A stretch of 64,000 nucleotides of DNA from Lachnospiraceae bacterium KH1T2. GTDB lineage: Bacteria > Bacillota > Clostridia > Lachnospirales > Lachnospiraceae. The stretch covers positions 23,625 through 87,624 of the forward strand of contig FOSY01000015.1 in the NCBI GenBank assembly GCA_900114405.1. Direction: 5' to 3'. Below the pieces are notes generated by a model. That model made no database searches, was not told where the DNA came from, and saw only the letters and a list, made by a program, of their open reading frames with translations. A program made the position numbers and the translations under genes. Positions 31,847-41,236 of the stretch are shown here, piece after piece (position 1 is the stretch's first letter; every line of letters begins with the position of its first letter).

Positions 31847-34015
31847 ATGTCAGTAAGAATCGCATTAGTAGGTAATCCGAACTGTGGTAAGACAACATTA
31901 TTCAATGCTCTTACAGGATCAAGCCAGTATGTAGGTAACTGGCCGGGTGTTACAGTAGAAAAGAAAGAAGGAAGACTCAAGAGTGATAAGGATGTTATTG
32001 TGACTGACCTTCCGGGTATTTATTCACTTTCACCGTACACTCTTGAGGAAGTGGTTAGCCGAGACTATCTCTTAAAAGAGAAGCCTGAGGCAATCATCAA
32101 TCTCGTTGATGCAACAAATATCGAGCGTAATCTTTATCTTACAACACAGGTTATCGAGGTCGGAATCCCTGTAGTTATAGCGCTTAACATGATGGATGTT
32201 ATCGAGAAGCGCGGTGATAAGATCGACACAAAGAAGCTTGCTGCAGAGCTTGGATGTGAGGTTGTTGAGATCTCTGCTCTTAAAGAAAAAGGTCTTGATA
32301 AAGTCGTATCTGCTGCAAAGAAGTTAGCCAAGGCAAATATTAAAGAAGCACCTGAGAAGAAATTCTCAGCTGAGATTGAAGCTGCTATTGATAGAGTAGA
32401 TGCATTTATTCCTCAGAACGTTTGCTCTGATGTTCAGAGAAGATGGTATGATATTAAACTTATCGAGCAGGATTCAAAGGTTCTTGAGTCAGTGTCTCTT
32501 CCTGCATCTGCCAGTGCTGAGATTAAGTCTGTCGTAAGTGAGCTCGAAGCAAAGTATGATGATACAACTGAGTCTATCATTACAAATGAGAGATATGACT
32601 ATATCGTTAAGGTGGTTTCATCTTGTGTTAAGAAGCCAAAGCAGAAGGATTCTATCTCAGATAAGATCGACCGTATAGTAACAAACCGTATCCTTGGTAT
32701 CCCGATCTTCATCGTTATCATGGGATTCGTATACTATATCTCTGTTGGTTCAGGACTTGGTACTATGGGTACTGACTGGGTAAATGATGTATTATTTGGA
32801 GCTATCATCCCTAAGGCTGTTACGAATGCTCTTACAAGTGCCGGAGCAAGTCCTGTGCTTATCGATGTAATTGTAAATGGTATTATCAACGGTGTTGGTT
32901 CTGTACTTGGTTTCCTTCCACAGATGATAATGCTCTTCCTTTGCCTTTCTATCCTTGAAGATATCGGATATATGGTAAGAATCGCATTTGTTATGGACCG
33001 TGTATTCCGTCACTTCGGACTTTCAGGAAAGAGCTTCATCCCGCTTATCATCGGCGCCGGATGTGGTGTTCCTGGTATTCAGGCTTCAAAGACTATCGAA
33101 AACGACAACGACCGTCGTCTTACGATCATGACAGCTACATACATCCCTTGTGGAGCTAAGCTTCCTGTTATCGCACTTCTTGAAGGTGTAATCTTTGGCG
33201 GAAGCTGGTATCTTGCTTCACTTATGTATGTCATCGGTGTATTTGCAGTTCTTCTTGTAGCTATCATCCTTAAGAAGACAAAGCCTTTCCATGGTCAGGC
33301 AGCACCATTCGTTATGGAGCTTCCGGCTTACCACATTCCATCTGCTAAGACTGTACTTATGCATGTTTGGGAGAGAACATGGGCATTCATTAAGAAAGCC
33401 GGAACAGTCCTCTTCCTCGCTTGTATCGTTATGTGGTTCATCTCATCTTATGGATTTACAAATGGTGCATTCGGACTTGTAGAAGATGCAAATGATTCAC
33501 TTATCGCAGCAATCGGTGGAATTTTTGCACCAATCTTTACACCGGCAGGATTTGGTTCATGGCAGGCAGTAGCATCTTCACTTTCAGGCTTCGTTGCAAA
33601 GGAGTCAATTGTTTCAACAATGTCTATCCTTGCAATGGCAGGTCAGGAACTTGCAGAAGACGATCCTTCACTTTGGAGTGGCGTTCAGGCATTCTTCCCT
33701 GCAGCAACAATGGGTGTAGCAGCATTTAGTTTCCTTCTTTTCAACCTTCTTGACTCTCCTTGTCTTGCAGCTATAACAACAGGTATGAAGGAAATGGCAT
33801 CAGCTAAGTGGTCAGCATTTATGATCATCTTCCAGAATGTATTTGCTTATCTTGTAGCAGTAATGGTTTACCAGCTTGGATCATTCCTTGTTTATGGAGT
33901 GTTCACAGCAGGAACAGTTGTAGGATTTATCATCCTTGCAGCGCTTCTTGTGGCTGTATTCCGTCCAGACCCTTATAAAAACGCAGATCTTGAGGCTCGT
34001 CGTTCAGTAGCATAA
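31847..34015 (+). CDS. feoB: FeoB, ferrous iron transporter
   Basis: About 722-residue membrane Fe(II) transporter. The N-terminal G domain has GNPNCGKTTLFNALTG (G1), DLPGIYSLSPYT (G3) and NMMDV (G4), then a helical GDI-like region, then the core with two Gate motifs (IIGAGCGVPGI, and FNLLDSPCLAAI with its Cys). The start is 31847, with GGAGG at 31837-31841; the upstream ATG (31835) overlaps the ribosome site. No FeoC is present. Ten bases downstream comes a Fur-like gene. Codon use is strongly biased toward ATC, CTT and GGT, suggesting good expression. Confidence 0.96.
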   Translation: MSVRIALVGNPNCGKTTLFNALTGSSQYVGNWPGVTVEKKEGRLKSDKDVIVTDLPGIYSLSPYTLEEVVSRDYLLKEKPEAIINLVDATNIERNLYLTTQVIEVGIPVVIALNMMDVIEKRGDKIDTKKLAAELGCEVVEISALKEKGLDKVVSAAKKLAKANIKEAPEKKFSAEIEAAIDRVDAFIPQNVCSDVQRRWYDIKLIEQDSKVLESVSLPASASAEIKSVVSELEAKYDDTTESIITNERYDYIVKVVSSCVKKPKQKDSISDKIDRIVTNRILGIPIFIVIMGFVYYISVGSGLGTMGTDWVNDVLFGAIIPKAVTNALTSAGASPVLIDVIVNGIINGVGSVLGFLPQMIMLFLCLSILEDIGYMVRIAFVMDRVFRHFGLSGKSFIPLIIGAGCGVPGIQASKTIENDNDRRLTIMTATYIPCGAKLPVIALLEGVIFGGSWYLASLMYVIGVFAVLLVAIILKKTKPFHGQAAPFVMELPAYHIPSAKTVLMHVWERTWAFIKKAGTVLFLACIVMWFISSYGFTNGAFGLVEDANDSLIAAIGGIFAPIFTPAGFGSWQAVASSLSGFVAKESIVSTMSILAMAGQELAEDDPSLWSGVQAFFPAATMGVAAFSFLLFNLLDSPCLAAITTGMKEMASAKWSAFMIIFQNVFAYLVAVMVYQLGSFLVYGVFTAGTVVGFIILAALLVAVFRPDPYKNADLEARRSVA

Positions 34016-34025
34016 TGGAGGCTTT

Positions 34026-34280
34026 ATGAGCAATTCTCAGGTTTTGGAGAAACTACGAGAGAATGGATGCCGTATTACGAAACAGAGGCGTCTGATCGTA
34101 GATGTTATAATGCAGAATGATTTCACAACTTGTAAGGACATCTATTATCAAGTTGCCGGCAGAGACCGTACGATCGGTATGGCTACGGTTTACAGAATGA
34201 TACGTCAATTAGAAGAGCTTGGAATAGTAAATCGTGTTGAGCGTATAGAAGTCTGTGCAAATATAAATGATAAGAATTAA
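34026..34280 (+). CDS. Fur-like protein with only the DNA-binding domain
   Basis: 84-residue protein equal to the winged-helix half of Fur: RENGCRITKQRRLIVDVI, DIYYQVAGRDRTIGMATVYR (recognition helix) and LEELGIVNRVERIEV. It stops just before the region that in Fur carries the HHHxH/Cys metal-binding and dimerization domain. The stop is followed directly by a proper terminator, so this seems a settled short gene, not a broken one. It lies 10 bases after feoB and is the last gene of the feo operon. It may bind DNA in a metal-independent way or pair with full-length Fur; function is unproven. Confidence 0.85.
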   Translation: MSNSQVLEKLRENGCRITKQRRLIVDVIMQNDFTTCKDIYYQVAGRDRTIGMATVYRMIRQLEELGIVNRVERIEVCANINDKN

Positions 34281-34293
34281 AAAAAGGAATAAT

Positions 34294-34326
34294 GCGTTGT
34301 GTCTTAAAATAGGCACAGCGCTTTTT
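34294..34326 (+). terminator. Terminator of the feo operon
   Basis: Eleven-base stem GCGTTGTGTCT / AGGCACAGCGC (two G-T pairs) with a 6-base loop, followed by TTTTTC. Confidence 0.87.
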
Positions 34327-34363
34327 CTTTTCTTAAAGACATTTATAAGGTATACTTTAGATT

Positions 34364-35389
34364 ATGAAGAATTATATTATTATGGATCTTGAATGGAATC
34401 AGGGGTCTGCGCTCACAGAGAACCCGAATATTCCTTTTGAGGTTATAGAAATAGGAGCTGTTAAGCTCGATGAAAATAGAAATATTGTAGATACTTTTGA
34501 CAGTTTGATACGTCCACAGGTCTATAAAAAAATGAATGCGATGACGCAGAAGGTCATTCATATGGAAATGAAGGATCTTCAGAATGCAGAGATCTTTCCT
34601 CATGTTTTCAGAAAATTTATGAAATGGTGTGGTGATGATTATATATTCTGTACGTGGGGAAATCTGGATCTTACAGAGCTTCAGACAAATATGAGATATT
34701 ATGGGCTTGAGCCGTTTTCAGACGGTCCGTTGAAGTATCTGGATCTGCAGAAGCTGTTTAGCATTGTCTACTCTGACGGACGGACCAGACGAGCGCTTGA
34801 AACAGCTGTTGAATTCATGCAGATAGAGAAGAAGGAAACTTTTCACCATGCGGACGGAGATGCGTGGTATACTGCGCAGATAATGCGTAAGATGAACCGG
34901 CCGGATGTCGAAGTGTATTACTCCTATGATACTTTCCACATTCCAAGAGATGCGGAGCATGAGGTGCATGCAAAGTTTCCGACGTATTCGAAGTATATTT
35001 CAAGGGCATTTTTGGATAAAGCAGAAGCGATGAAGGATAGTGAGGTTAGATCAGCAAGATGCTTTATCTGCGAAAGAGAACTTCGTCAGACAGTACAATG
35101 GTTCTCGCTGAACAGTAAGAACTACTTTAACGTGGGAATTTGCGAAAAGCATGGTTTGATGAGGTCAAAGCTCAGAGTAAAGAAGAATGAAAAAGGCAAT
35201 GTCTATGTCGTAAAGACTTTGAGAAGATGTGATCAGGATGAGGCTGATGAGCTTAAAAAGAAAGAGCGTAAGGCTAAAGTTCAGGCGGAGAAATATGAGG
35301 CGATCGAGCGTGCAAAAGCGAAGCGGGGGCGCAATCATGTGCGCAAAAAGAAAACTATAGGTAAGATCAGTAAGAAAACCAAGGCATGA
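34364..35389 (+). CDS. DEDD-type 3'-5' exonuclease with a C-terminal Cys-rich domain
   Basis: 341-residue protein. The N-terminal exonuclease domain has YIIMDLEWNQ (DxE), FCTWGNLDLTEL (middle Asp) and HHADGDAWYTAQIM (final His/Asp). A C-terminal region has a possible zinc site (CFICEREL, then CEKHG) and a very basic tail (KAKRGRNHVRKKKTIGK). RNA or single-stranded DNA are likely substrates, but the specific role is unknown. Single gene with its own terminator; the start follows an AT-rich promoter region. Confidence 0.82.
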   Translation: MKNYIIMDLEWNQGSALTENPNIPFEVIEIGAVKLDENRNIVDTFDSLIRPQVYKKMNAMTQKVIHMEMKDLQNAEIFPHVFRKFMKWCGDDYIFCTWGNLDLTELQTNMRYYGLEPFSDGPLKYLDLQKLFSIVYSDGRTRRALETAVEFMQIEKKETFHHADGDAWYTAQIMRKMNRPDVEVYYSYDTFHIPRDAEHEVHAKFPTYSKYISRAFLDKAEAMKDSEVRSARCFICERELRQTVQWFSLNSKNYFNVGICEKHGLMRSKLRVKKNEKGNVYVVKTLRRCDQDEADELKKKERKAKVQAEKYEAIERAKAKRGRNHVRKKKTIGKISKKTKA

Positions 35390-35390
35390 G

Positions 35391-35432
35391 AAAAGCTGTG
35401 AAATTGGAGAAGTTCCTTTTTCACAGCTTTTT
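35391..35432. terminator. Bidirectional terminator, exonuclease / DD-carboxypeptidase
   Basis: Stem AAAAGCTGTGAAA / TTTCACAGCTTTT with a T run, shared by two converging genes. Confidence 0.85.
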
Positions 35433-35439
35433 ACTTTAA

Positions 35440-36915
35440 TTACTTAAAATCAAAATCGTCAAATTCGGATGAGTAACGTCTGTTGTGCTTTAAGATATTT
35501 TTGCGGCGACGGTTTGCGTAGTGATTATGCCTGAAAATAAGCCAAAGTATAAATATTATCAATAGCAAAGCGCCGAGAATGATGCCTGCGATCCAAAGAT
35601 ATTTAACGTTTACATAAATTATGCTGTTTGCTGATACAGAATTAGCCGAAGCGGAGTGAACTACAGGCTCGTCATCACCCTGCACAGAAGCAGTACCGAA
35701 GCTAAAGCTTTGAGTATCAGAAGAGGTGAGGATAAGCGAAGTCCTTCCAACGTAGACATCACCATATGCATAGTCGATATCTGCAATGGCATTCTTTGAT
35801 TCCGGCTCGTAGTTGATGGTGTAAGTCAGGTCACTGAAACTTGCTGTGTTCGGGATGATGACGCTTCCGTTAGGATCAAGCCCGAGCATTGCCTTGGAGC
35901 TTCCGAAAATATCGGCATCGGTATCAAAGAAATCAGAATTATCGATGCTGAAACTTGAGTCATTATCGGCGACATTGAGCTTCTGAAAATTATCAAAGCC
36001 ATAATCCAGAAGCGTTGCTGTGTCGGTGTACTGTGCCGGCGGCTCAGCTTTCATAACGACGCAGATAAGATTCATCCCGTTTCGCTCAGCAGCAGTTACC
36101 AGTGTAGAACGAGCTACATTTGTATAGCCTGTTTTTCCCCATGTAACACCGTCGTATGCATAGTCCTTGCCGGGATACATGCCGTGGTGGTTAGGTATCA
36201 CGAAAGTATCAGGCTGTGTTGCTGTCGCCTTTACTTCATAGCGTGAAGTGCTTGCTATACGAACGCAGGTCTCGTTATTATTGAAGGCTCTGGCGATGAG
36301 CGCAAGGTCGTGAGCAGTTGTCCAATGTTCGTCGTTTGGAAGACCGTTCGCATTCATAAAGTGAGTATTGGTACAGCCAAGCTCTGCAGCACGCTTATTC
36401 ATAAGCTTTGCGAATTCCTCGGTAGAACCTGAGATATGCTCGGCGATAGCGGCAGCTACTTCGTTTGCAGAGGCGAGCATTACACAATATATCGCCTCTT
36501 CCATGGTGATAGACTCACCGACGTCTATACCGACGTTTGAAGAGCCTCTGTCGATTCCGAAAACGGCTTCTTTGGAGAAGGTAACAGTTTCGTCCATAGA
36601 ACAGTTTTCGGCGGCTAAAAGGCAGGTCATGATCTTGGTAGTACTTGCCGGGAAATGGATGGTGTCCATATTTTTGTTGTAAAGGATCGTGCCTGTGTCA
36701 GCATCCATTAATACGGCGCTTTCAGAGGCAATCTCCTGAGCTTGAGGCCAGCCGGGGATGGAATTACTAGAAGCCGGCATTGCCATTCTGGCGGCATTTA
36801 TATCTTCACGAGTGACTTCTGCTGCAAAAGCAGTGGCAGAGGTTGACATAACCTGAGTGGCAACAGTTATAAATGCAACTCCTGCGTAAATTATTTTTTT
36901 TAATCTATTAATCAA
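35440..36915 (-). CDS. D-alanyl-D-alanine carboxypeptidase (PBP5/DacF type), membrane anchored
   Basis: About 491 residues. An N-terminal signal peptide (LKKIIYAGVAFITVATQVMS, cleavage near AFA-AE) leads to a peptidase S11 domain with all three motifs intact: STTK (PASTTKIMTC), SAN (MLASANEV) and KTG (WGKTGYT). After a beta-rich C-terminal region comes a VSANSVSANS-like linker, a membrane helix (about 445-470) and a basic tail. It trims peptidoglycan stem peptides outside the membrane. I prefer a TTG start at 36915 with GAGGT upstream; a GTG at 36966 gives a longer form. Confidence 0.92.
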   Translation of the reverse strand: MINRLKKIIYAGVAFITVATQVMSTSATAFAAEVTREDINAARMAMPASSNSIPGWPQAQEIASESAVLMDADTGTILYNKNMDTIHFPASTTKIMTCLLAAENCSMDETVTFSKEAVFGIDRGSSNVGIDVGESITMEEAIYCVMLASANEVAAAIAEHISGSTEEFAKLMNKRAAELGCTNTHFMNANGLPNDEHWTTAHDLALIARAFNNNETCVRIASTSRYEVKATATQPDTFVIPNHHGMYPGKDYAYDGVTWGKTGYTNVARSTLVTAAERNGMNLICVVMKAEPPAQYTDTATLLDYGFDNFQKLNVADNDSSFSIDNSDFFDTDADIFGSSKAMLGLDPNGSVIIPNTASFSDLTYTINYEPESKNAIADIDYAYGDVYVGRTSLILTSSDTQSFSFGTASVQGDDEPVVHSASANSVSANSIIYVNVKYLWIAGIILGALLLIIFILWLIFRHNHYANRRRKNILKHNRRYSSEFDDFDFK

Positions 36916-37017
36916 TTTAAAATACCTCGTATACAAACTTGAAAAAAACACGTACTTATCATACACTAATTAAGTTTATGAATCAATTGCAGTAATCAAC
37001 AGTCAAAGGAGATTAAG

Positions 37018-37665
37018 ATGAGGCTGAGAAATATACCCGGAGCGAAGGATGTAGTTGCGGCAGATGTACGTTGTATGAATACTCCGGAGGAGACAAAGGG
37101 TAAATGGAAAGAAATTTTTGGAAATGATGCGCCCGTCAGAGTTGAAGTAGGCATGGGCAAGGGACGCTTTATCATAGATATGGCTGTCAAATATCCGGAT
37201 ATTAATTTTGTGGGAATTGAAATGTATGAGTCAGTGATGATCAAAGCTCTTAAGCATCTCGATGATATGGAAGATCAGCCGAAGAACGTCAGATTCATCA
37301 GGATGGATGCGAGGATGATCTCTGAGTGGTTTGAGCCGGGAGAAGTTGACAGGATCTACCTGAATTTCTCTGATCCATGGCCGAAGGCAAGACATGCAAA
37401 GAGAAGGCTTGAATCAAAGGAATTTCTCACAAGATTTGCACGTATAATTAAGAAAGACGGAGTTATAGAGTTTAAAACAGATAATCAGGACCTTTTCAGC
37501 TTTGCATTAGAGGAAGTTGAGCCTGCAGGCTGGGAGCTTCTTTACCAGACAAGGGACCTTCACAATGATGCTGAGCAGATGAAGGACAATGTTATGACAG
37601 AGTATGAAGAAAAATTCTCATCAAAGGGAAATCCGATCTGTAAATATATAATTAAACAGAAGTAA
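37018..37665 (+). CDS. trmB: TrmB, tRNA (guanine-46-N7)-methyltransferase
   Basis: 215-residue SAM-dependent methyltransferase making m7G46 in tRNA. Seen: MRLRNIPGAKDVV, VEVGMGKGRFIIDMA (SAM motif), FVGIEMYESVMIKAL, LNFSDPWPKARHAKRRL and FKTDNQDLFSFAL, all TrmB hallmarks. AAAGGAG precedes the ATG. It is divergent from the DD-carboxypeptidase gene and has its own terminator. Confidence 0.96.
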   Translation: MRLRNIPGAKDVVAADVRCMNTPEETKGKWKEIFGNDAPVRVEVGMGKGRFIIDMAVKYPDINFVGIEMYESVMIKALKHLDDMEDQPKNVRFIRMDARMISEWFEPGEVDRIYLNFSDPWPKARHAKRRLESKEFLTRFARIIKKDGVIEFKTDNQDLFSFALEEVEPAGWELLYQTRDLHNDAEQMKDNVMTEYEEKFSSKGNPICKYIIKQK

Positions 37666-37666
37666 T

Positions 37667-37705
37667 AAAACACGTCCATGTGATAGAACGCATGGGCGTG
37701 TTTTT
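37667..37705. terminator. Bidirectional terminator, trmB / acyltransferase
   Basis: Stem AAAACACGTCCATG / CATGGGCGTGTTTT with a 10-base loop and a T run, between two converging genes. Confidence 0.88.
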
Positions 37706-37713
37706 GTTAGACA

Positions 37714-38787
37714 TTATTTATTTTTTTTACCCACAAGGGATGGGGCAAACTTGTTTATCAGGTTTATCATCACGACTTCTGCGATAATGACGAAGATGAG
37801 ACTTAGTATACTCAGGACTGCGTCGTGTGATACCGGGTTTGTGAGTGGCTTTGAAAAATGCAGTCCACCTACTTCGGCTACGTAAAGGATGTAAAAATCG
37901 AGATGGGTGACCATTATCACCAATGAGTTTTTACCAAGCCATGAAAGCCACTTTAAGATTCCTTTTTCTGAAGCCTCCTCTGTACTGCGGCAGAGAAGTA
38001 TCAAGCCCAGACTTCCGCATACGGCAGCCACGAGATAAAGAAGTATATTTCCAAACACAAGGAAGTGCAGGTCAGTCATTCCGTTGTAGGATGCAGCGTA
38101 GCATGTGATGCACATGAGACCTGTACCTGTAACGAAGTCAAGTGACGAGAATGAATTATAGCTGAGCACCTTTTTAAGTAAAAATCCTATGTTTAGAAGC
38201 AGCATGCAGAAGAAGATCCTGAGTACTGCAACTGCAAAAAAGTGAAAGACTGCAAACGGTATTGATGCGCCATATGCAGCATTTGCTGCTTCTAAAACAG
38301 GTGATAGCAGCAGGCTCAATGCAGCAAGAACAATGGAAATCACAGTTGATGCTGCAGTTTTGAACTTTTTCAGCAAGGCGATAAGGATAAGCTCAGAAAA
38401 AAACAGAGCAGGCAAAAACCAAAGTACGGAAATTCCATAAAGTGTCAAAGTCTGGAGTGAATCCATGAAAACAGTATTCCAGCCGCCATCACGTTTGGTT
38501 AACATAAAGTAACATATGTAGATTATGATATCCAAAACTGAAAAATAGAGATATGGAAGAAAAATGCGGCGTATGCGCTTGCTGAGTATAGTTTTAAATT
38601 TGCGCTCGTGAGCACCGGAAATATTAAGCAGTATGCCGGAAATAATGAAAAAGAGCGGCATATGAAAGGACACAATGAATACACGCAAGTCCTTGCTGAT
38701 ATATTCAATGTGTCCGAGTACTACTAATATTATACCGATTCCCTTTGCAAGATCGAGATAATTATAATGTTTTTTAGTTTGTGTCAT
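37714..38787 (-). CDS. Acyltransferase 3 family membrane protein
   Basis: About 357 residues with roughly ten membrane helices, of the acyltransferase 3 (OafA/NodX-like) family that transfers acyl groups to extracellular sugars or peptidoglycan. The start is NYLDLAKGIGIILVVLGH, containing the family's catalytic His. I place the start at the ATG at 38787, immediately after the amidase stop, because the longer frame (38880) lies within the amidase gene. The substrate is unknown. Confidence 0.87.
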   Translation of the reverse strand: MTQTKKHYNYLDLAKGIGIILVVLGHIEYISKDLRVFIVSFHMPLFFIISGILLNISGAHERKFKTILSKRIRRIFLPYLYFSVLDIIIYICYFMLTKRDGGWNTVFMDSLQTLTLYGISVLWFLPALFFSELILIALLKKFKTAASTVISIVLAALSLLLSPVLEAANAAYGASIPFAVFHFFAVAVLRIFFCMLLLNIGFLLKKVLSYNSFSSLDFVTGTGLMCITCYAASYNGMTDLHFLVFGNILLYLVAAVCGSLGLILLCRSTEEASEKGILKWLSWLGKNSLVIMVTHLDFYILYVAEVGGLHFSKPLTNPVSHDAVLSILSLIFVIIAEVVMINLINKFAPSLVGKKNK

Positions 38788-38788
38788 T

Positions 38789-39526
38789 TTAGTTGGCAGC
38801 TGTTCCGGCTGCAAGTGATGCAAAGTATTGATCGATTCCATTAGCGATTCCTGTAGCCATGAGCGTCTGATAGTCGCCATTAGCCATGTTCAGATCCTCT
38901 GTAGGGTTTGTCATGAAACCAAGCTCAAGGATTGAAACAGGAACCTGACTCCAGTTGATACCACTCATGGTATCGCTCTGAGATACGCCTTTATTCTTCT
39001 GACCTGTAGCGGCTGTCTGTCCATTGACGATGCATGAAGAGAGCAGCTGGCTTGCAGGAGCGATGCCGGCACAGTAAGGATTAGCGGTAGAAGGCGCAAG
39101 GGCAAGTACACCGGAAACAGCGCTGGAATTTACACCATTCGCATGAATTCTGATAAAGGCGTCTGCCTTTGCATTATTTGCAATCTGAGCACGCTCGGCA
39201 TTACTGATGTTCACATCGTCAGAAGTTCTTGTCATGATAACCGTGTATCCACGAGCTGTAAGGACAGACTGAAGCTTGAGTGAAACCTGAAGGTTCAGCT
39301 GAGCTTCTGTAAGTCCGCTCCAGGCGCCGTGTGTACCTGCGGCAACTTTAGCCTTTGTAATAGCTGAGCCGGGAGCGATAGGCTCCGGAGCAGTGTTTGC
39401 TTTTGCCTGATGACCGGGGTCGATGCAGATGATCTTTCCATTGGAAGCAACGGAAGCAGCAAAAGCTGATGTACTTAAAGAAAAAGTAACGATGGCAGCC
39501 ATTAAAAGAGCCGCAAATTTTTTCAT
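38789..39526 (-). CDS. Secreted N-acetylmuramoyl-L-alanine amidase (Amidase_3)
   Basis: 245-residue exported zinc amidase that cuts the muramyl-peptide bond. Signal peptide MKKFAALLMAAIVTFSLSTS with cleavage near AFA-A. Zinc ligands and catalytic Glu are visible: IDPGHQ (His), LTEAQLN (Glu), IRIHANG (His), SILELGFMTN (Glu). No cell-wall-binding repeats. The acyltransferase gene follows immediately, so they are probably co-expressed. udk lies upstream in the same direction. Confidence 0.93.
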   Translation of the reverse strand: MKKFAALLMAAIVTFSLSTSAFAASVASNGKIICIDPGHQAKANTAPEPIAPGSAITKAKVAAGTHGAWSGLTEAQLNLQVSLKLQSVLTARGYTVIMTRTSDDVNISNAERAQIANNAKADAFIRIHANGVNSSAVSGVLALAPSTANPYCAGIAPASQLLSSCIVNGQTAATGQKNKGVSQSDTMSGINWSQVPVSILELGFMTNPTEDLNMANGDYQTLMATGIANGIDQYFASLAAGTAAN

Positions 39527-39549
39527 AGATATTTTCCTCCCTGAGATAA

Positions 39550-40272
39550 TTAGTATTTAAGAGACTTGCTTGCCTCTGAGAAATATTGCTCTTCCTCATT
39601 AGTATTCTGACGTACAGCGACTTTACCGCCATCAAGTAATGACTGGATCTTAGTAGCTACGAGGTCGAGTGCGACATCGTTCATTCCGCTGTTTGTCACG
39701 AAGTCGGCATACATCTTTGTAGGCTCGACATAAAGATAGTGCATAGGCTTAACTGTTGTAAGGTATTGATCGATGATGTTCTCGATATCACGACCGCGCT
39801 CCTTAACATCTCGCTGTACACGACGAAGGATTCTCTCATCTGCATCTGCATCAACAAAGATACGGATATCCATCATCTTGCGAAGTCTTTCGTCTGCAAG
39901 TACAAGGATACCTTCGAGAAGGATGATGCGGCTTGGCTTAACGACAGTAACTTCATTGGAACGGTTGTGATTTGAGTAGTCGTAAATAGGACACTGTACT
40001 GCGTGACCATTCTTGAGCTCTCTTAAGTGCTCGATGAGAAGATCTGTCTCAAACGCTGAAGGATGGTCATAGTTCATCTTTTTACGCTCTTCGAAAGAAA
40101 GGTCGTCCTGTGCTCTGTAGTAGTTGTCGTGGTAGAGAACTGTTACGTGGTCACCGAATTTATCCTTAAGGCGGTTAGTGAATGTTGACTTTCCTGAGCC
40201 TGTTCCACCGGCAATTCCGATAATGATAGGCTTCTGTGATACTTCTTCGTTTTTAACTTCTGTGTTGCTCAT
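39550..40272 (-). CDS. udk: Uridine kinase
   Basis: 240-residue uridine/cytidine kinase for pyrimidine salvage. Seen: GIAGGTGSGKSTF (P-loop), LYHDNYYRAQDDLSFEERKK, NYDHPSAFET and RRVQRDVKERGRDIE, the latter being the lid region. Normal length is about 210; here there are short extensions at both ends (MSNTEVKNEEVSQ and a Glu-rich tail). The start at 40272 fits a GAGGATCA site. Confidence 0.95.
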   Translation of the reverse strand: MSNTEVKNEEVSQKPIIIGIAGGTGSGKSTFTNRLKDKFGDHVTVLYHDNYYRAQDDLSFEERKKMNYDHPSAFETDLLIEHLRELKNGHAVQCPIYDYSNHNRSNEVTVVKPSRIILLEGILVLADERLRKMMDIRIFVDADADERILRRVQRDVKERGRDIENIIDQYLTTVKPMHYLYVEPTKMYADFVTNSGMNDVALDLVATKIQSLLDGGKVAVRQNTNEEEQYFSEASKSLKY

Positions 40273-40476
40273 TTGATCCTCATTTCATTTTAAATCTCAT
40301 TATAACTTCCACTTAGTCTATCATTTTTAAAACGTCAGGGCAATAATTCAGGGAAGAAGTTGTACTTTTTTAAGAAAAGTATAATCCTTTAGGCATATAA
40401 AAGAGCGCGGCTTTGCATTGACGCAAAATATGCGTGATGATATTTTAAAGTGACTGAGTATTTGGAGGAATTTTTT

Positions 40477-41235
40477 ATGTATAGATTTGCTATTTATGGT
40501 AAAGGTGGGATCGGAAAATCAACAGTTTGTGCGGCACTTTCATGTGCTTTTGCAGAAATGGGGCTTAAAGTCATGCAGATAGGCTGTGACCCTAAGGCTG
40601 ACTCTACGCTGTATCTTCATGGAGGAAAGCGCATAGAGACTATGCTTGATGTCTTAAAGAAAAAGCGTTCGAAAGCAGAGCTTGAAGACCTTGTGCATGA
40701 GGGTTACAACGGAATAATCTGCGCAGAGGCAGGAGGACCGACACCGGGGCTTGGATGTGCCGGAAGAGGTATTGCGGCTGCGTTTGAGGCACTTGAGGAG
40801 AGAGATGCCTTCGATATCTTAAAGCCGGATGTGATCATCTACGATGTACTCGGAGACGTAGTCTGCGGCGGCTTTGCGATGCCTATCAGGGAAGGTTATG
40901 CAGATGACGTGTATATCGTGACTTCGGGTGAAAATATGGCGATCTATGCAGCTGCAAATATTGCGATGGCAGTAGATAACTTTAAGGAAAGAGGCTATGC
41001 GCATCTGGGCGGACTTATCCTTAACCGCAGGAATGTTCCGGATGAAAGGGCAAAGGTCGAGACACTCAGCAATGACCTTAAAACACAGATAGCGGCTGAT
41101 CTTCCAAGGGATAATTCTATCGCAGAGGCAGAAGCAGAGGGAAGAAGCGTATTTGAAATGCATCCGGACTGCGAGTATGTGAAGGCAGTGAGAGAACTTG
41201 CCAAGAGAATGATTGAACACGGAAGGGATCATTAA
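40477..41235 (+). CDS. NifH-like nitrogenase iron-protein homologue
   Basis: 252-residue ATP-dependent reductase of the NifH/BchL/CfbC superfamily. Intact P-loop GKGGIGKST (residues 8-16), CDPKADST switch, and both cluster cysteines in GCAGRGI (about 98) and DVVCGGFAMP (about 133) for the bridging 4Fe-4S cluster. It should pass electrons to the NifD/K-like pair encoded next. I start at 40477, with GGAGG at 40464-40468, rather than the upstream GTG. A TATAAT box at 40380-40385 may be its promoter. The nifD-like gene begins 1 base after the stop. No nifB, nifE, nifN or nitrogen-fixation regulators are present, so this is not a true nitrogenase. Confidence 0.92.
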   Translation: MYRFAIYGKGGIGKSTVCAALSCAFAEMGLKVMQIGCDPKADSTLYLHGGKRIETMLDVLKKKRSKAELEDLVHEGYNGIICAEAGGPTPGLGCAGRGIAAAFEALEERDAFDILKPDVIIYDVLGDVVCGGFAMPIREGYADDVYIVTSGENMAIYAAANIAMAVDNFKERGYAHLGGLILNRRNVPDERAKVETLSNDLKTQIAADLPRDNSIAEAEAEGRSVFEMHPDCEYVKAVRELAKRMIEHGRDH

Positions 41236-41236
41236 G

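Noticed and set aside
39348..39635. Frame of 95 codons on the minus strand across the udk end and amidase start
   Set aside because: Overlaps the signal-peptide region of the amidase in another frame; not protein-like.
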